Part shown: positions 1 to 5,179 of the stretch, piece after piece | Layout: every line of letters begins with the position of its first letter | How positions within the stretch are numbered: position 1 is the first letter of the stretch | Source of the DNA: Flavobacteriaceae bacterium | GTDB taxonomy: Bacteria > Bacteroidota > Bacteroidia > Flavobacteriales > Flavobacteriaceae | Length of the DNA: 6,038 bases | Assembly: GCA_030633285.1 (NCBI GenBank) | Contig: DAOVTC010000072.1 | Coordinates: forward strand, 1-6,038 | Direction: 5' to 3' | Translations under genes and position numbers: made by a program | The notes under the pieces: generated by a model | Seen by the model: only the letters and a program-made list of their open reading frames with translations | Told to the model about the DNA's origin: nothing | The model's database searches: none

Positions 1-642
1 GCCAAAAATAGTAGTAATTCTTTGACGTAAATTGCCTGTTTTTAGGTTATATATTTCATTATCATTATGGTATAAACTAAATGCAATATTTGGATATGTT
101 AATGCTACACGTTGAAAAGCATCAATAATGTGTCTTGTTTCAATAGTATTTGATTTCAAGAAATTACGGCGAGCAGGAATATTATAAAATAGATTTTTTA
201 TTTCAAAACTTGATCCTTTTGGAGTAGAAATTACCTCTTGTGATATGACTTCTCCACCTTTTATTTTAATTTGTGTACCTAACTCTTGATTTTCTTGTTT
301 GGTTTTGAGAGTAGTATGGGTAATTGCAGCAATAGAAGCCAGAGCCTCACCTCTAAAGCCATTGGTGTGCAAGTTAAATAAATCGCTGGCTGTTTTTATT
401 TTTGACGTAGCATGGCGCTCAAAAGCAAAACGCGCATCAGTTTGACTCATTCCAATTCCGTTATCAATAACTTGAATTAATGTTTTTCCTGCATCTTTAA
501 TAATTAATTTTATGTTATCAGCAGAAGCATCAACTGCATTTTCGAGCAATTCTTTGACTACAGAAGCGGGTCGTTGAACCACTTCTCCTGCGGCAATTTG
601 ATTTGCAACATTATCAGGAAGTAATTGAATAATATCTGACAT
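1..642 (-). CDS. mutL: DNA mismatch repair protein MutL, N-terminal part (runs off left edge)
   Basis: The first 214 codons, in an unbroken frame, encode the GHKL ATPase region of MutL, the matchmaker that couples MutS mismatch recognition to strand cleavage. Visible motifs are [20 protein letters not shown] (residues 14-33) followed by EN; the catalytic Glu should be E31 and the Mg-binding Asn N35. DNGIG (60-64) and the ATP-lid motif GFRGEAL (95-101) follow. FYNIPARR (152-159) is the family signature that leads into the transducer domain. All key ATPase residues are present. The start ATG (642-640) overlaps the stop of the upstream small-protein gene as TAATG, which suggests translational coupling. 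The C-terminal dimerisation/endonuclease domain is outside the window, so it cannot be seen whether the nicking motif is present. The identification is secure. Confidence 0.97.
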   Translation of the reverse strand, partial: MSDIIQLLPDNVANQIAAGEVVQRPASVVKELLENAVDASADNIKLIIKDAGKTLIQVIDNGIGMSQTDARFAFERHATSKIKTASDLFNLHTNGFRGEALASIAAITHTTLKTKQENQELGTQIKIKGGEVISQEVISTPKGSSFEIKNLFYNIPARRNFLKSNTIETRHIIDAFQRVALTYPNIAFSLYHNDNEIYNLKTGNLRQRITTIFG

Positions 643-932
643 TAAAATAATTTATGCAATTCAAAAAAATAAGCTAAAACACCTACTAAGATAGCAATTA
701 TTATAGCAAGTCTGCGATTGACACCTTTGTCAGATGCTACTTTTTTATGCCTTTTCCAATCAGATTTAAGTTTTTCTTTAGAAAGTGATACTCTTGGAAG
801 TTCATCAGAAGAAGTGTCGTTATTTTCGTATTTCTTCTTTAAATATTCAAGACGTTCTTTACGCTCGTCATAATAACGAGGTTTATAATTGTAAACATAA
901 TGAGCTCTTGATTTAAAAGCATTTCCAAACAT
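642..932 (-). CDS. Small single-pass membrane protein between ribH and mutL, function unknown
   Basis: This encodes 96 residues. The N-terminal ~70 are highly charged and rich in Lys, Arg, Tyr and Glu, with an aromatic patch [16 protein letters not shown] at 12-27 and a probable helical stretch at 22-36. A single hydrophobic segment follows at about 75-90 ([16 protein letters not shown]), with six residues after it. This resembles a tail-anchored protein, with the charged part probably in the cytoplasm (RR just before the TM segment). No signal peptide or catalytic motif is seen. From memory, small flavobacterial proteins of this form beside ribH are often labelled riboflavin synthase subunit beta; nothing here supports an enzyme, and that label probably comes from the neighbour. 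Its stop overlaps the mutL start (TAATG), and a good promoter lies just upstream. The gene looks real from this coupling and the typical protein composition; its role is unknown. Confidence 0.8.
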   Translation of the reverse strand: MFGNAFKSRAHYVYNYKPRYYDERKERLEYLKKKYENNDTSSDELPRVSLSKEKLKSDWKRHKKVASDKGVNRRLAIIIAILVGVLAYFFELHKLF

Positions 933-956
933 GATAGATTATTTAGTTGGGGTTTA

Positions 957-987
957 CAAATTTACTGAAATATTGAAAGGTTATCAA
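957..987 (-). promoter_or_regulatory. Candidate Bacteroidota sigma-A promoter for the small protein and mutL
   Basis: On the minus strand a TTG (987-985) is followed after 20 bp by TAAATTTG (964-957). This matches the known Bacteroidota pattern of a -33 TTG and a -7 TAnnTTTG with about 17-23 bp between them. Transcription would begin near 950, giving a leader of roughly 18 nt before the ATG at 932. Of the candidate promoters in the window, this one has both elements perfect and ideal spacing. It implies that the small-protein/mutL pair can be transcribed apart from the upstream TPR-ribH pair. Confidence 0.6.
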
Positions 988-1032
988 ATAAAGTTTTGTT
1001 AAATCCTTTTGAAAATTTCTAATAACTTAAAC

Positions 1033-1512
1033 TTAACTTTGCTTAATGACAGCCATTTTTATAGCGGCTATTGCAGATTCTATACCTTTATTTCCGTGTT
1101 TCCCACCAGATCTATCAATAGACTGTTGTTTGGTATTGTCTGTTAAAACACAAAAAATAACAGGAACATCAAATTGTATATTAATATCCTTAATGCCATG
1201 TGCAACAGCTTCACAAACAAAATCAAAGTGTTTTGTTTCTCCTTGAATTACATTTCCTATAGCAACAATAGCATCTATATTTTGGCTTTTAATAAGGTGT
1301 TTGCAACCATAAATTAATTCGTAACTACCAGGTACATTAAGTGTAATAATATTTTTATTTAATGCACCATTTTCGATTAAAGTATGATATGCGCCTTTAT
1401 ATAAGTTGTTTGTAATGTCATTATTCCATTCAGAAACAACAATCCCAAATCGAAAATCTTTCGCATTTGGGATTGTGTTTTTATCATATGCTGATAAATT
1501 GGTAGTTGCCAT
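1033..1512 (-). CDS. ribH: 6,7-dimethyl-8-ribityllumazine synthase (riboflavin biosynthesis)
   Basis: The 159-residue protein has the usual length for lumazine synthase. This enzyme condenses 5-amino-6-ribitylamino-uracil with 3,4-dihydroxy-2-butanone 4-phosphate to give the direct precursor of riboflavin, and it assembles as pentamers or 60-mer capsids in the cytosol. Seen in order: an aromatic residue for ring stacking in VVSEWN (W29); VPGSYEL (60-66) lining the substrate site; GNVIQGETKHFDFVC (86-100), with H95 as the expected general acid/base; VLTDNTKQQSIDRSG (122-136), with R134 as the expected phosphate ligand; and the terminal GNKG motif (140-143). Nothing is missing. It starts 13 nt after the stop of the TPR gene, so the two are probably cotranscribed. 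No other riboflavin gene is in view, so ribH is separated here from the rest of the pathway, and no FMN riboswitch is seen. Confidence 0.97.
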   Translation of the reverse strand: MATTNLSAYDKNTIPNAKDFRFGIVVSEWNNDITNNLYKGAYHTLIENGALNKNIITLNVPGSYELIYGCKHLIKSQNIDAIVAIGNVIQGETKHFDFVCEAVAHGIKDINIQFDVPVIFCVLTDNTKQQSIDRSGGKHGNKGIESAIAAIKMAVIKQS

Positions 1513-1525
1513 AATTCAATAGCAT

Positions 1526-2290
1526 TTATTTATTTGCAATTTGAGCTCTTTGTACAAAGATATCAATATTTCTTGCTTCGTCAGATTTTGTGTAATTGTT
1601 TTTAATTTTAGTAAAGTATTCTTCTGCTTTATTGTATTTTTTTAATTCCATTGCTATATTTCCAGCTTTGAATAAATATAAAGGAGAGGTAAAATCATTA
1701 TCTCTAAAATTGGCAGCATCAGCATAATATTTCATAGCATCTTCAAGTTGATTTATTTCTGCAAAAGCATCACCTATGTTACCCAAAGCCAAAGCACCTA
1801 ACATTTCATCATCAGAAGAAAAATCACTTAAATATTTGATGGCATTTTCATAATCGCTTGTTTTTAGATAAGCAATGCCACTCATATATTTTGCTATATT
1901 ACCTGCCTTTGTATTGCCGTAATTATCAACTATATCTATTAATCCGTATTTTCCATCAGCTCCGTTTAAGCTTAAATTATATAATGAGTCAACTGCTACA
2001 GAAGTATTTTGAGCTTGGTCAAAATAATTTTTAGGATATGCAAGTTCATCAGCAGCTTCAATTTCTTTAGGTTCAATAACATATTTGTTATATGCTAAAT
2101 AACCTAAGATTATTACAGTTATAGCTATTAAACCAATAAAAATTGGTTTTTGATTTTTTTCAACCCATTGCTCCGATTTAGAAGCGGTATCATCTAAAGT
2201 ATTAAAAACTTCGGCAGTTGTACTTTGATCTTCAATATTAACTTGAGTACCTTTTTTTACTTTATTACCTCTTTTTTTATATGTTGCCAT
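1526..2290 (-). CDS. Membrane-anchored tetratricopeptide-repeat protein
   Basis: This encodes 254 residues. The N-terminus is strongly basic (YKKRGNKVKKG at 4-14). A linker leads to one transmembrane helix at about 50-67 (IFIGLIAITVIILGYLAY). The rest, about 185 residues, should lie in the periplasm. It contains three TPR-like helix pairs: roughly 131-161 (with YMSGIAYLKTSDYENAIKYL), 166-199 (ALGNIGDAFAEINQLEDAMKYY) and 204-235 (LFKAGNIAMELKKYNKAEEY). The plan of cytoplasmic basic tail, one TM helix and periplasmic TPRs resembles the YfgM/periplasmic-chaperone-adaptor type, but that is an analogy rather than an assignment. TPRs indicate protein-protein contact, not catalysis. It is the first gene of the leftward block, 13 nt before ribH, with a -7 element about 20 nt upstream of its ATG. 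The partner and process are unknown. Confidence 0.85.
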   Translation of the reverse strand: MATYKKRGNKVKKGTQVNIEDQSTTAEVFNTLDDTASKSEQWVEKNQKPIFIGLIAITVIILGYLAYNKYVIEPKEIEAADELAYPKNYFDQAQNTSVAVDSLYNLSLNGADGKYGLIDIVDNYGNTKAGNIAKYMSGIAYLKTSDYENAIKYLSDFSSDDEMLGALALGNIGDAFAEINQLEDAMKYYADAANFRDNDFTSPLYLFKAGNIAMELKKYNKAEEYFTKIKNNYTKSDEARNIDIFVQRAQIANK

Positions 2291-2310
2291 TTATATATTA
2301 ATTTGTTGCG

Positions 2311-2318
2311 CAAAAGTA
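2311..2318 (-). promoter_or_regulatory. Candidate -7 element for the TPR-ribH transcript
   Basis: The minus strand reads TACTTTTG, a perfect match to the Bacteroidota -7 consensus TAnnTTTG, ending 20 nt before the ATG at 2290. Transcription would start near 2304. No TTG is found at the expected 17-23 bp; the nearest is only 11 bp away. The -33 box is therefore weak or replaced by an activator site. Confidence 0.45.
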
Positions 2319-2330
2319 TAATTTTTATTC

Positions 2331-2363
2331 AAAAAAAAAGCTTATTTTAAGCTTAATTTTTGT
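2331..2363. other. Palindromic hairpin flanked by A- and T-tracts in the divergent intergenic region
   Basis: AAGCTTA (2338-2344) and TAAGCTT (2348-2354) form a perfect 7-bp stem with a TTT loop. Seven further A's lie on the left, and AATTTTTG plus a second T run on the right. In RNA this looks like a small intrinsic terminator in both directions, with a better T-tract on the minus strand. It sits between two genes that start away from each other, where no terminator is needed. It could be an operator dyad, an attenuator in a leader, or the end of a short antisense transcript. Confidence 0.5.
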
Positions 2364-2435
2364 TTTTTTGTGATATAAGATATTTATGTTACTTTATTCA
2401 TGTATGATATTGATAAATAGCATTTTAAATATTAA

Positions 2436-2467
2436 TTGAATTGCTTAAATGTTTGGCTTTAAAATTG
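2436..2467 (+). promoter_or_regulatory. Weak candidate promoter for recF
   Basis: A TTG (2436-2438) is followed after 21 bp by TAAAATTG (2460-2467), one mismatch from TAnnTTTG. The ATG of recF is 40 nt downstream. In sequence this AT-rich such matches arise by chance, so this is only the best plus-strand candidate found in the 2291-2507 gap. Confidence 0.25.
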
Positions 2468-2507
2468 AGATTGAATTATGTTTTAAAGGTAGATCATAAA
2501 ATAAATT

Positions 2508-3608
2508 ATGTTTTTAAAAAAAATATCAATTATTAATTATAAAAATTTTGCATCAAAGACATTTGAATTTGATGCAAAAATAAATTGCTTTGTGGGGGAT
2601 AATGGTGTTGGGAAAACCAATGTTTTAGATGCAATTTATTATTTATCTAATGCAAAAGGTTATTTTAATTCTGTAGCTTCCCAGAATATCAGACATGGTG
2701 AAGATTTTTTTGTAATTGATGGAGAATATTTAAAAGATAATAGAATTGAGAATATAAATTGTAGCTTAAAAAAAGGTTTAAAAAAAGTTATAAAGCGAAA
2801 CGGAAAAGAATATGAAAAATTATCAGAACATATTGGCTTATTGCCTTTGGTGATAATCTCTCCATCTGACTCTAATTTAATTGTAGAAGGTAGTGATTTA
2901 AGGCGAAAGTTTATGGATAGTATCATTTCTTTAAATGATAAAGATTATTTACAAAGCCTCTTAAAATATAATAAGGTTATATCTCAGCGAAATTCGTTAT
3001 TGAAATATTTTGCTGCGAATCACACTTTTGATTCTGTAAATATTGAAATATATAATGAACAATTAATAAAATACGGTACTGAACTTTATAATAAGAGAAA
3101 AGATTTTATAAATGAGTTTAAAACAATATTCCAATCTAGATATGAGCATATTATAAATAACTCAAAAAATGAAAATTATTCTGAAAAAGTTTCATTATTG
3201 TATAAAACACAATTGGATAGAAATGATTTTAATGATTTATTAAAAGAAAATTTAGAAAGAGATAGATTATTGCAGTTTTCATCAGTTGGAGTTCATAAAG
3301 ATGATTTGATTTTTAGAATTAATGGATATCCAATTAAAAAAATTGGCTCTCAAGGTCAGCAAAAATCATTCTTGATTGCTTTGAAATTAGCTCAATTTGA
3401 TTTTATTAAAAAACATACTAAATTAACACCAATACTACTTTTAGATGATATTTTTGATAAATTAGATGAAAAAAGAGTTGCTCAGTTAATTGATTTGGTT
3501 AATGAAGCAAATTTCGGACAACTATTTATTTCTGATACGCATGCTGATAGAACTGAAAATTTGATAAAAATAACAAAGCAAACATATAAAATGTTTGTAT
3601 TGGAATAA
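2508..3608 (+). CDS. recF: DNA replication and repair protein RecF
   Basis: This encodes 366 residues, near the usual RecF length. RecF is an SMC/ABC-type ATPase that binds DNA at single-strand gaps and, with RecO and RecR, helps load RecA for gap repair and fork recovery. The opening segment (ISIINYKNF at 6-14) is typical. Walker A is GDNGVGKT (30-37). The family segment [21 protein letters not shown] runs through about 117-137. The ABC signature region is GSQGQQKSF (280-288). Walker B is [11 protein letters not shown] (310-320), with D313 and D314 for Mg and water activation, followed by a D-loop-like LDEKRVAQL (319-327). SDTHAD (342-347) supplies the switch His (H345). All ATPase motifs are present. 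It is followed by the DUF721 gene after 30 nt, an order common in many bacteria. Codon use is very AT-rich, like the rest of the window. Confidence 0.97.
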   Translation: MFLKKISIINYKNFASKTFEFDAKINCFVGDNGVGKTNVLDAIYYLSNAKGYFNSVASQNIRHGEDFFVIDGEYLKDNRIENINCSLKKGLKKVIKRNGKEYEKLSEHIGLLPLVIISPSDSNLIVEGSDLRRKFMDSIISLNDKDYLQSLLKYNKVISQRNSLLKYFAANHTFDSVNIEIYNEQLIKYGTELYNKRKDFINEFKTIFQSRYEHIINNSKNENYSEKVSLLYKTQLDRNDFNDLLKENLERDRLLQFSSVGVHKDDLIFRINGYPIKKIGSQGQQKSFLIALKLAQFDFIKKHTKLTPILLLDDIFDKLDEKRVAQLIDLVNEANFGQLFISDTHADRTENLIKITKQTYKMFVLE

Positions 3609-3638
3609 TTTGTATCTTTAAGATGAAGATAGTCTAAA

Positions 3639-3935
3639 ATGAGTAAAAGAGAAAATGATACATATTTAATCAAAGATTTAATACCTCAAATGTTGCAAGA
3701 AAACAAATTGCAAAAAGGTATGGATCAGTTGGCTGTAAAAGACACTTGGAGCAGTGTTATGGGTAATGGTGTGATGAGTTATACAGAGTCAGTTTTATTG
3801 AACAAAAGCACATTGGTAGTCAAATTAAGTTCTTCTACATTGCGTGAAGAGTTGAGTTATGGAAAAGAAAAAATAATTAAAATGCTTAATGATTCATTAA
3901 ATAGAGAACTGATAAAATCAATCAGATTAATTTAA
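3639..3935 (+). CDS. DUF721 protein (DciA-like), short form
   Basis: The 98-residue protein matches the DUF721 pattern: a helical N-terminus (LIKDLIPQMLQENKL, 10-24), then VKDTWSSVMGNGVMSYTESVLLNKSTLVVKLSSSTLREEL (33-72), then KIIKMLNDSLNRELIKSIRLI to the end. The conserved Trp is W37, and the strand LVVKLSSS (59-66) followed by a helix is the KH-like core. DciA, the best-studied DUF721 protein, loads the replicative helicase DnaB in bacteria lacking DnaC or DnaI. This short form has only the core and no long disordered tail, so the same role is an inference. It lies 30 nt after recF on the same strand. An upstream ATG at 3623 hits a stop after four codons, so the start at 3639 stands. A long hairpin follows the gene. 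Confidence 0.85.
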   Translation: MSKRENDTYLIKDLIPQMLQENKLQKGMDQLAVKDTWSSVMGNGVMSYTESVLLNKSTLVVKLSSSTLREELSYGKEKIIKMLNDSLNRELIKSIRLI

Positions 3936-3939
3936 TATT

Positions 3940-3985
3940 AAAAAAATCCAAAATCAAAAAGAATATTTCTTTCAATTTTGGATTT
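3940..3985. terminator. Bidirectional intrinsic terminator between the DUF721 gene and ndk
   Basis: AAATCCAAAAT (3944-3954) pairs perfectly with ATTTTGGATTT (3975-3985). An inner stem AAAGAA/TTCTTT (3958-3963 with 3967-3972) closes a 3-nt loop after a small internal bulge. Seven A's at 3940-3946 give a T7 tail on the minus strand, ending ndk transcription. On the plus strand the tail is weaker (AAGTTTTC), but the hairpin lies 9 nt after the DUF721 stop. The site between convergent genes is what a shared terminator would need. Confidence 0.8.
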
Positions 3986-4009
3986 AAGTTTTCAATCTAT
4001 TTGATTTTT

Positions 4010-4429
4010 TTAGAAAATTTCTCTTCCAGAAAAGTGAAAAGCTCCTTCAATAGCAGCATTTTCATCACTATCCGATCCATGAACTGCATTTTCACCAATA
4101 GATGCTGCATACAATTTTCTAATAGTACCCTCTGCAGCTTCATCAGGATTGGTAGCTCCAATTAAAGTTCTAAAATCTTCTACAGCATTATCTTTTTCTA
4201 ATATTGCAGCTATAATCGGACCGCGAGTCATATATTGAACCAATTCACCATAAAAAGGTCTTTCTTTATGAACTGAATAAAACTGTTCAGCATCTCTTTT
4301 GGTCATTTGAGTTTGTTTCAATGCTACAATTTTAAATCCTGCAGTATTGATTTTTTCTAAAATTGCACCTGTATATCCTTTTTCAACCGAATCAGGTTTA
4401 AGCATTGTAAAAGTTCTATTTGTTGCCAT
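4010..4429 (-). CDS. ndk: Nucleoside-diphosphate kinase
   Basis: This encodes 139 residues, the standard bacterial Ndk length. Ndk transfers the gamma-phosphate of ATP to other NDPs and dNDPs through a phospho-histidine, balancing NTP and dNTP pools in the cytosol. Recognised residues are TMLKPD with K11, Y51, R87, T93, R104 and N114 for nucleotide contact, and the active-site motif NAVHGSDS with H117 as the phosphorylated His. The C-terminus ([17 protein letters not shown]) is typical. It stands alone on the minus strand, convergent with recF-DUF721. A TAnnTTTG element lies about 27 nt upstream, and a second promoter-like arrangement with a hairpin lies further up (4531-4621). No defect is visible. 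Confidence 0.97.
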   Translation of the reverse strand: MATNRTFTMLKPDSVEKGYTGAILEKINTAGFKIVALKQTQMTKRDAEQFYSVHKERPFYGELVQYMTRGPIIAAILEKDNAVEDFRTLIGATNPDEAAEGTIRKLYAASIGENAVHGSDSDENAAIEGAFHFSGREIF

Positions 4430-4455
4430 GTTATTATAATATTTAAAAATTTGAG

Positions 4456-4463
4456 CAAAAATA
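4456..4463 (-). promoter_or_regulatory. Candidate -7 element for ndk
   Basis: The minus strand reads TATTTTTG, a perfect TAnnTTTG, ending 26 nt before the ndk ATG. Transcription would start near 4449 with a leader of about 20 nt. The nearest upstream TTG (4492-4490) is 26 bp away, longer than the usual 17-23 bp. Confidence 0.45.
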
Positions 4464-4530
4464 CTCTATTTGTTTTATGTAATGAGTGTCAATGAGTTGT
4501 ATAATTTATAACGATATAATTGATATAAAT

Positions 4531-4564
4531 AAGAAAAAAGTCAATTTTCACTGACTTTTCTCTT
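4531..4564 (-). terminator. Hairpin with minus-strand T-tract upstream of ndk
   Basis: AAAAGTCA (4536-4543) pairs with TGACTTTT (4552-4559) around an 8-nt loop. The stem extends past one mismatch to 4531 and 4564. On the minus strand the stem ends in TTTTTT and then CTTATTT, the form of an intrinsic terminator. It lies about 100 nt before the ndk start and would act on transcripts entering from the right, including any from the promoter at 4593-4621. Confidence 0.55.
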
Positions 4565-4567
4565 TAG

Positions 4568-4591
4568 CAACTATATATTTATATATAGTTG
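4568..4591. repeat. Perfect 11-bp AT-rich dyad, candidate operator
   Basis: CAACTATATAT (4568-4578) is repeated inverted as ATATATAGTTG (4581-4591) with 2 bp between. It lies directly downstream of the candidate -7 element at 4593-4600, so it would cover the predicted transcription start on the minus strand, a common place for a repressor-binding site. It could equally be a hairpin at the 5' end of that transcript. Confidence 0.5.
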
Positions 4592-4592
4592 A

Positions 4593-4621
4593 CAAATATA
4601 ATAATTCTTATTAACTATCAA
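4593..4621 (-). promoter_or_regulatory. Candidate minus-strand promoter about 165 nt upstream of ndk
   Basis: On the minus strand a TTG (4621-4619) is followed after 18 bp by TATATTTG (4600-4593), so both Bacteroidota promoter elements are present with accepted spacing. Transcription would begin near 4587, inside the AT-rich dyad, and meet the hairpin ending at 4531 after about 55 nt. It could serve ndk with an attenuated leader, or a short RNA. Confidence 0.45.
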
Positions 4622-4665
4622 CCGTATTTTTATTCTTTAAATAATCATCTTCCAAACCCCATTAT

Positions 4666-4677
4666 AAAGTATTTTGA
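4666..4677 (+). repeat. Direct repeat copy 1 (AAAGTATTTTGA)
   Basis: This 12-bp sequence recurs exactly at 4787-4798, 121 bp on, and in altered form at 4910 (AAAGTAT, three extra bases, TTTGGA), 123 bp further. After copy 1 the match to copy 2 continues through CAAATTT, but no hairpin follows directly; the next hairpin is at 4740. Confidence 0.55.
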
Positions 4678-4739
4678 TCCTCAAATTTTCTAAGATTTTG
4701 ATTCATTAGTACTATCAGATTTAAAAAGTAAACATAAAA

Positions 4740-4771
4740 AAAATCGAGATATTTTTACACATCTCGATTTT
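4740..4771 (-). terminator. Hairpin C, terminator-like on the minus strand
   Basis: AAAATCGAGAT (4740-4750) pairs perfectly with ATCTCGATTTT (4761-4771) around a 10-nt loop. On the minus strand the stem runs into an eight-T tract (4743-4736). On the plus strand only TTTTGAATTT follows. A TAnnTTTG element lies about 35 bp to its right on the minus strand. No gene is adjacent. Confidence 0.6.
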
Positions 4772-4805
4772 GAATTTAAAACTTAAAAAGTATTTTGAAT
4801 GTACA

Positions 4806-4813
4806 CAAATTTA
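4806..4813 (-). promoter_or_regulatory. Minus-strand -7-like element between hairpins C and D
   Basis: The minus strand reads TAAATTTG, a perfect TAnnTTTG, just after the T-tract of hairpin D. A transcript starting near 4799 would meet hairpin C after about 60 nt. No TTG lies 17-23 bp upstream, so the element may be chance in AT-rich DNA. Confidence 0.3.
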
Positions 4814-4821
4814 CAAAAAAA

Positions 4822-4855
4822 TAACCGAGTTGATTTTTTATTTTCAACTCGGTTA
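4822..4855 (-). terminator. Hairpin D, terminator-like on the minus strand
   Basis: TAACCGAGTTGA (4822-4833) pairs perfectly with TCAACTCGGTTA (4844-4855), a 12-bp stem and 10-nt loop; it is among the strongest hairpins in the window. On the minus strand seven T's follow (4821-4815). On the plus strand there is no T-tract (AATAATTAAT), so termination would be leftward only. Confidence 0.6.
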
Positions 4856-4885
4856 AATAATTAATATTAATTCAAAAATCAACAC

Positions 4886-4916
4886 AAATACTTTATAAAC
4901 TTTATCAATAAAGTAT
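4886..4916. repeat. Overlapping inverted repeats of ACTTTAT / ATAAAGT
   Basis: ATACTTTAT (4888-4896) is inverted at 4908-4916, and a second ACTTTAT (4899-4905) also pairs with ATAAAGT (4908-4914), so two hairpins exclude each other. In addition, the 13 bases at 4886-4898 are the exact inverse of 4662-4674, 211 bp to the left. Confidence 0.45.
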
Positions 4917-4980
4917 ATATTTGGATGATCCATAAATATACAAAAAAAACCGAGAAAACCTCCTCGGATGTTCTCGGTTT
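4910..4980. repeat. Repeat unit 3: conserved lead sequence plus hairpin E
   Basis: This unit has the same order of parts as unit 2: AAAGTAT, TTTGGATG, AAATATACAAAAAAAA and ACCGAG opening a hairpin. Its lead contains an extra 11-bp dyad, TGGAT-G-ATCCA (4922-4932), absent from unit 2. A degenerate lead without a firm hairpin may follow at 5063-5085 (AAAGGTTAACATT, then seven A's and CCGA). Confidence 0.5.
4947..4980 (-). terminator. Hairpin E, terminator-like on the minus strand
   Basis: AAACCGAGAA (4947-4956) pairs perfectly with TTCTCGGTTT (4971-4980). Eight A's at 4942-4949 give a T8 run on the minus strand, while the plus strand continues CTAAAC with no T-tract. The loop carries a second CTCGG (4963-4967) that could pair with the same CCGAG (4950-4954), so two folds are possible. 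Confidence 0.6.
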
Positions 4981-5179
4981 CTAAACAAAAACCAGTTATA
5001 TTTCTGTAATTAGCTGTTAGGTGGTAAATTAATTCAATTTTTTAGTAGTGTAATATTATTTTAAAGGTTAACATTAAAAAAACCGAATAAAGAATATTTA
5101 GGGTTAAATGATATTTGTCATAGATATTATAACTTATTTTTAAGATTTTTGATCTATATTAACTCAAATAATTAAATAA

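Larger units (their letters stand above)
4787..4855. repeat. Repeat unit 2: conserved lead sequence plus hairpin D
   Basis: This unit begins with AAAGTATTTTGA and continues through CAAATTTACAAAAAAA to ACCGAG, which opens hairpin D. By eye, about four-fifths of the first 45 aligned bases match unit 3 (4910-4980), allowing small gaps: AAAGTAT, then TTTG.ATG, AAAT.TACAAAAAA and ACCGAG. The likeness covers both the lead sequence and the hairpin's first arm, so it is more than shared AT-richness. Confidence 0.55.
4430..5179. other. 750-bp non-coding region rich in hairpins and repeats
   Basis: No credible coding frame was found on either strand: the longest frames I traced are about 13-21 codons and run through hairpins. 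No tRNA or rRNA was recognised. The region holds the strong hairpins, dyads, direct repeats and promoter-like elements listed separately. The last 200 bp (4981-5179) should include the promoter and leader of the SusC-like gene, but no convincing TAnnTTTG with a spaced TTG was found there. The best candidate is GATATTTG at 5110-5117, with one mismatch. Confidence 0.8.

Noticed and set aside
933..1032. Terminator after ribH
   Set aside because: Only a weak, interrupted pairing (AAATCC with GGATTT-like sequence) is found and no T-tract follows, so read-through from ribH into the next gene cannot be excluded.
1046..1246. 66-codon open frame on the plus strand
   Set aside because: It lies wholly inside ribH on the opposite strand, whose product has all the family motifs; the Cys- and Pro-rich translation resembles no protein I know.
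2660..2926. 88-codon open frame on the minus strand
   Set aside because: It is antisense within recF, and its Phe/Ser/Lys-rich translation is what the reverse of an AT-rich gene gives.
3482..3673. 63-codon open frame on the minus strand
   Set aside because: It overlaps the recF 3' end and the DUF721 start; there is no promoter or recognisable domain.
4799..4864. 21-codon frame on the plus strand that could be a small peptide gene
   Set aside because: It runs straight through hairpin D, has no start context or promoter, and its length is expected by chance.
4660..4980. Possible CRISPR array
   Set aside because: The repeated units are imperfect, about 121-123 bp apart and carry hairpins; there are no 23-47 bp identical repeats with uniform spacers and no cas gene.
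5066..5107. GGTTAA / AACC / GGTTAA triplet upstream of the SusC-like gene as a switch-like leader
   Set aside because: The possible stems are only 4-5 bp of weak pairs in AT-rich sequence; not distinguishable from chance.
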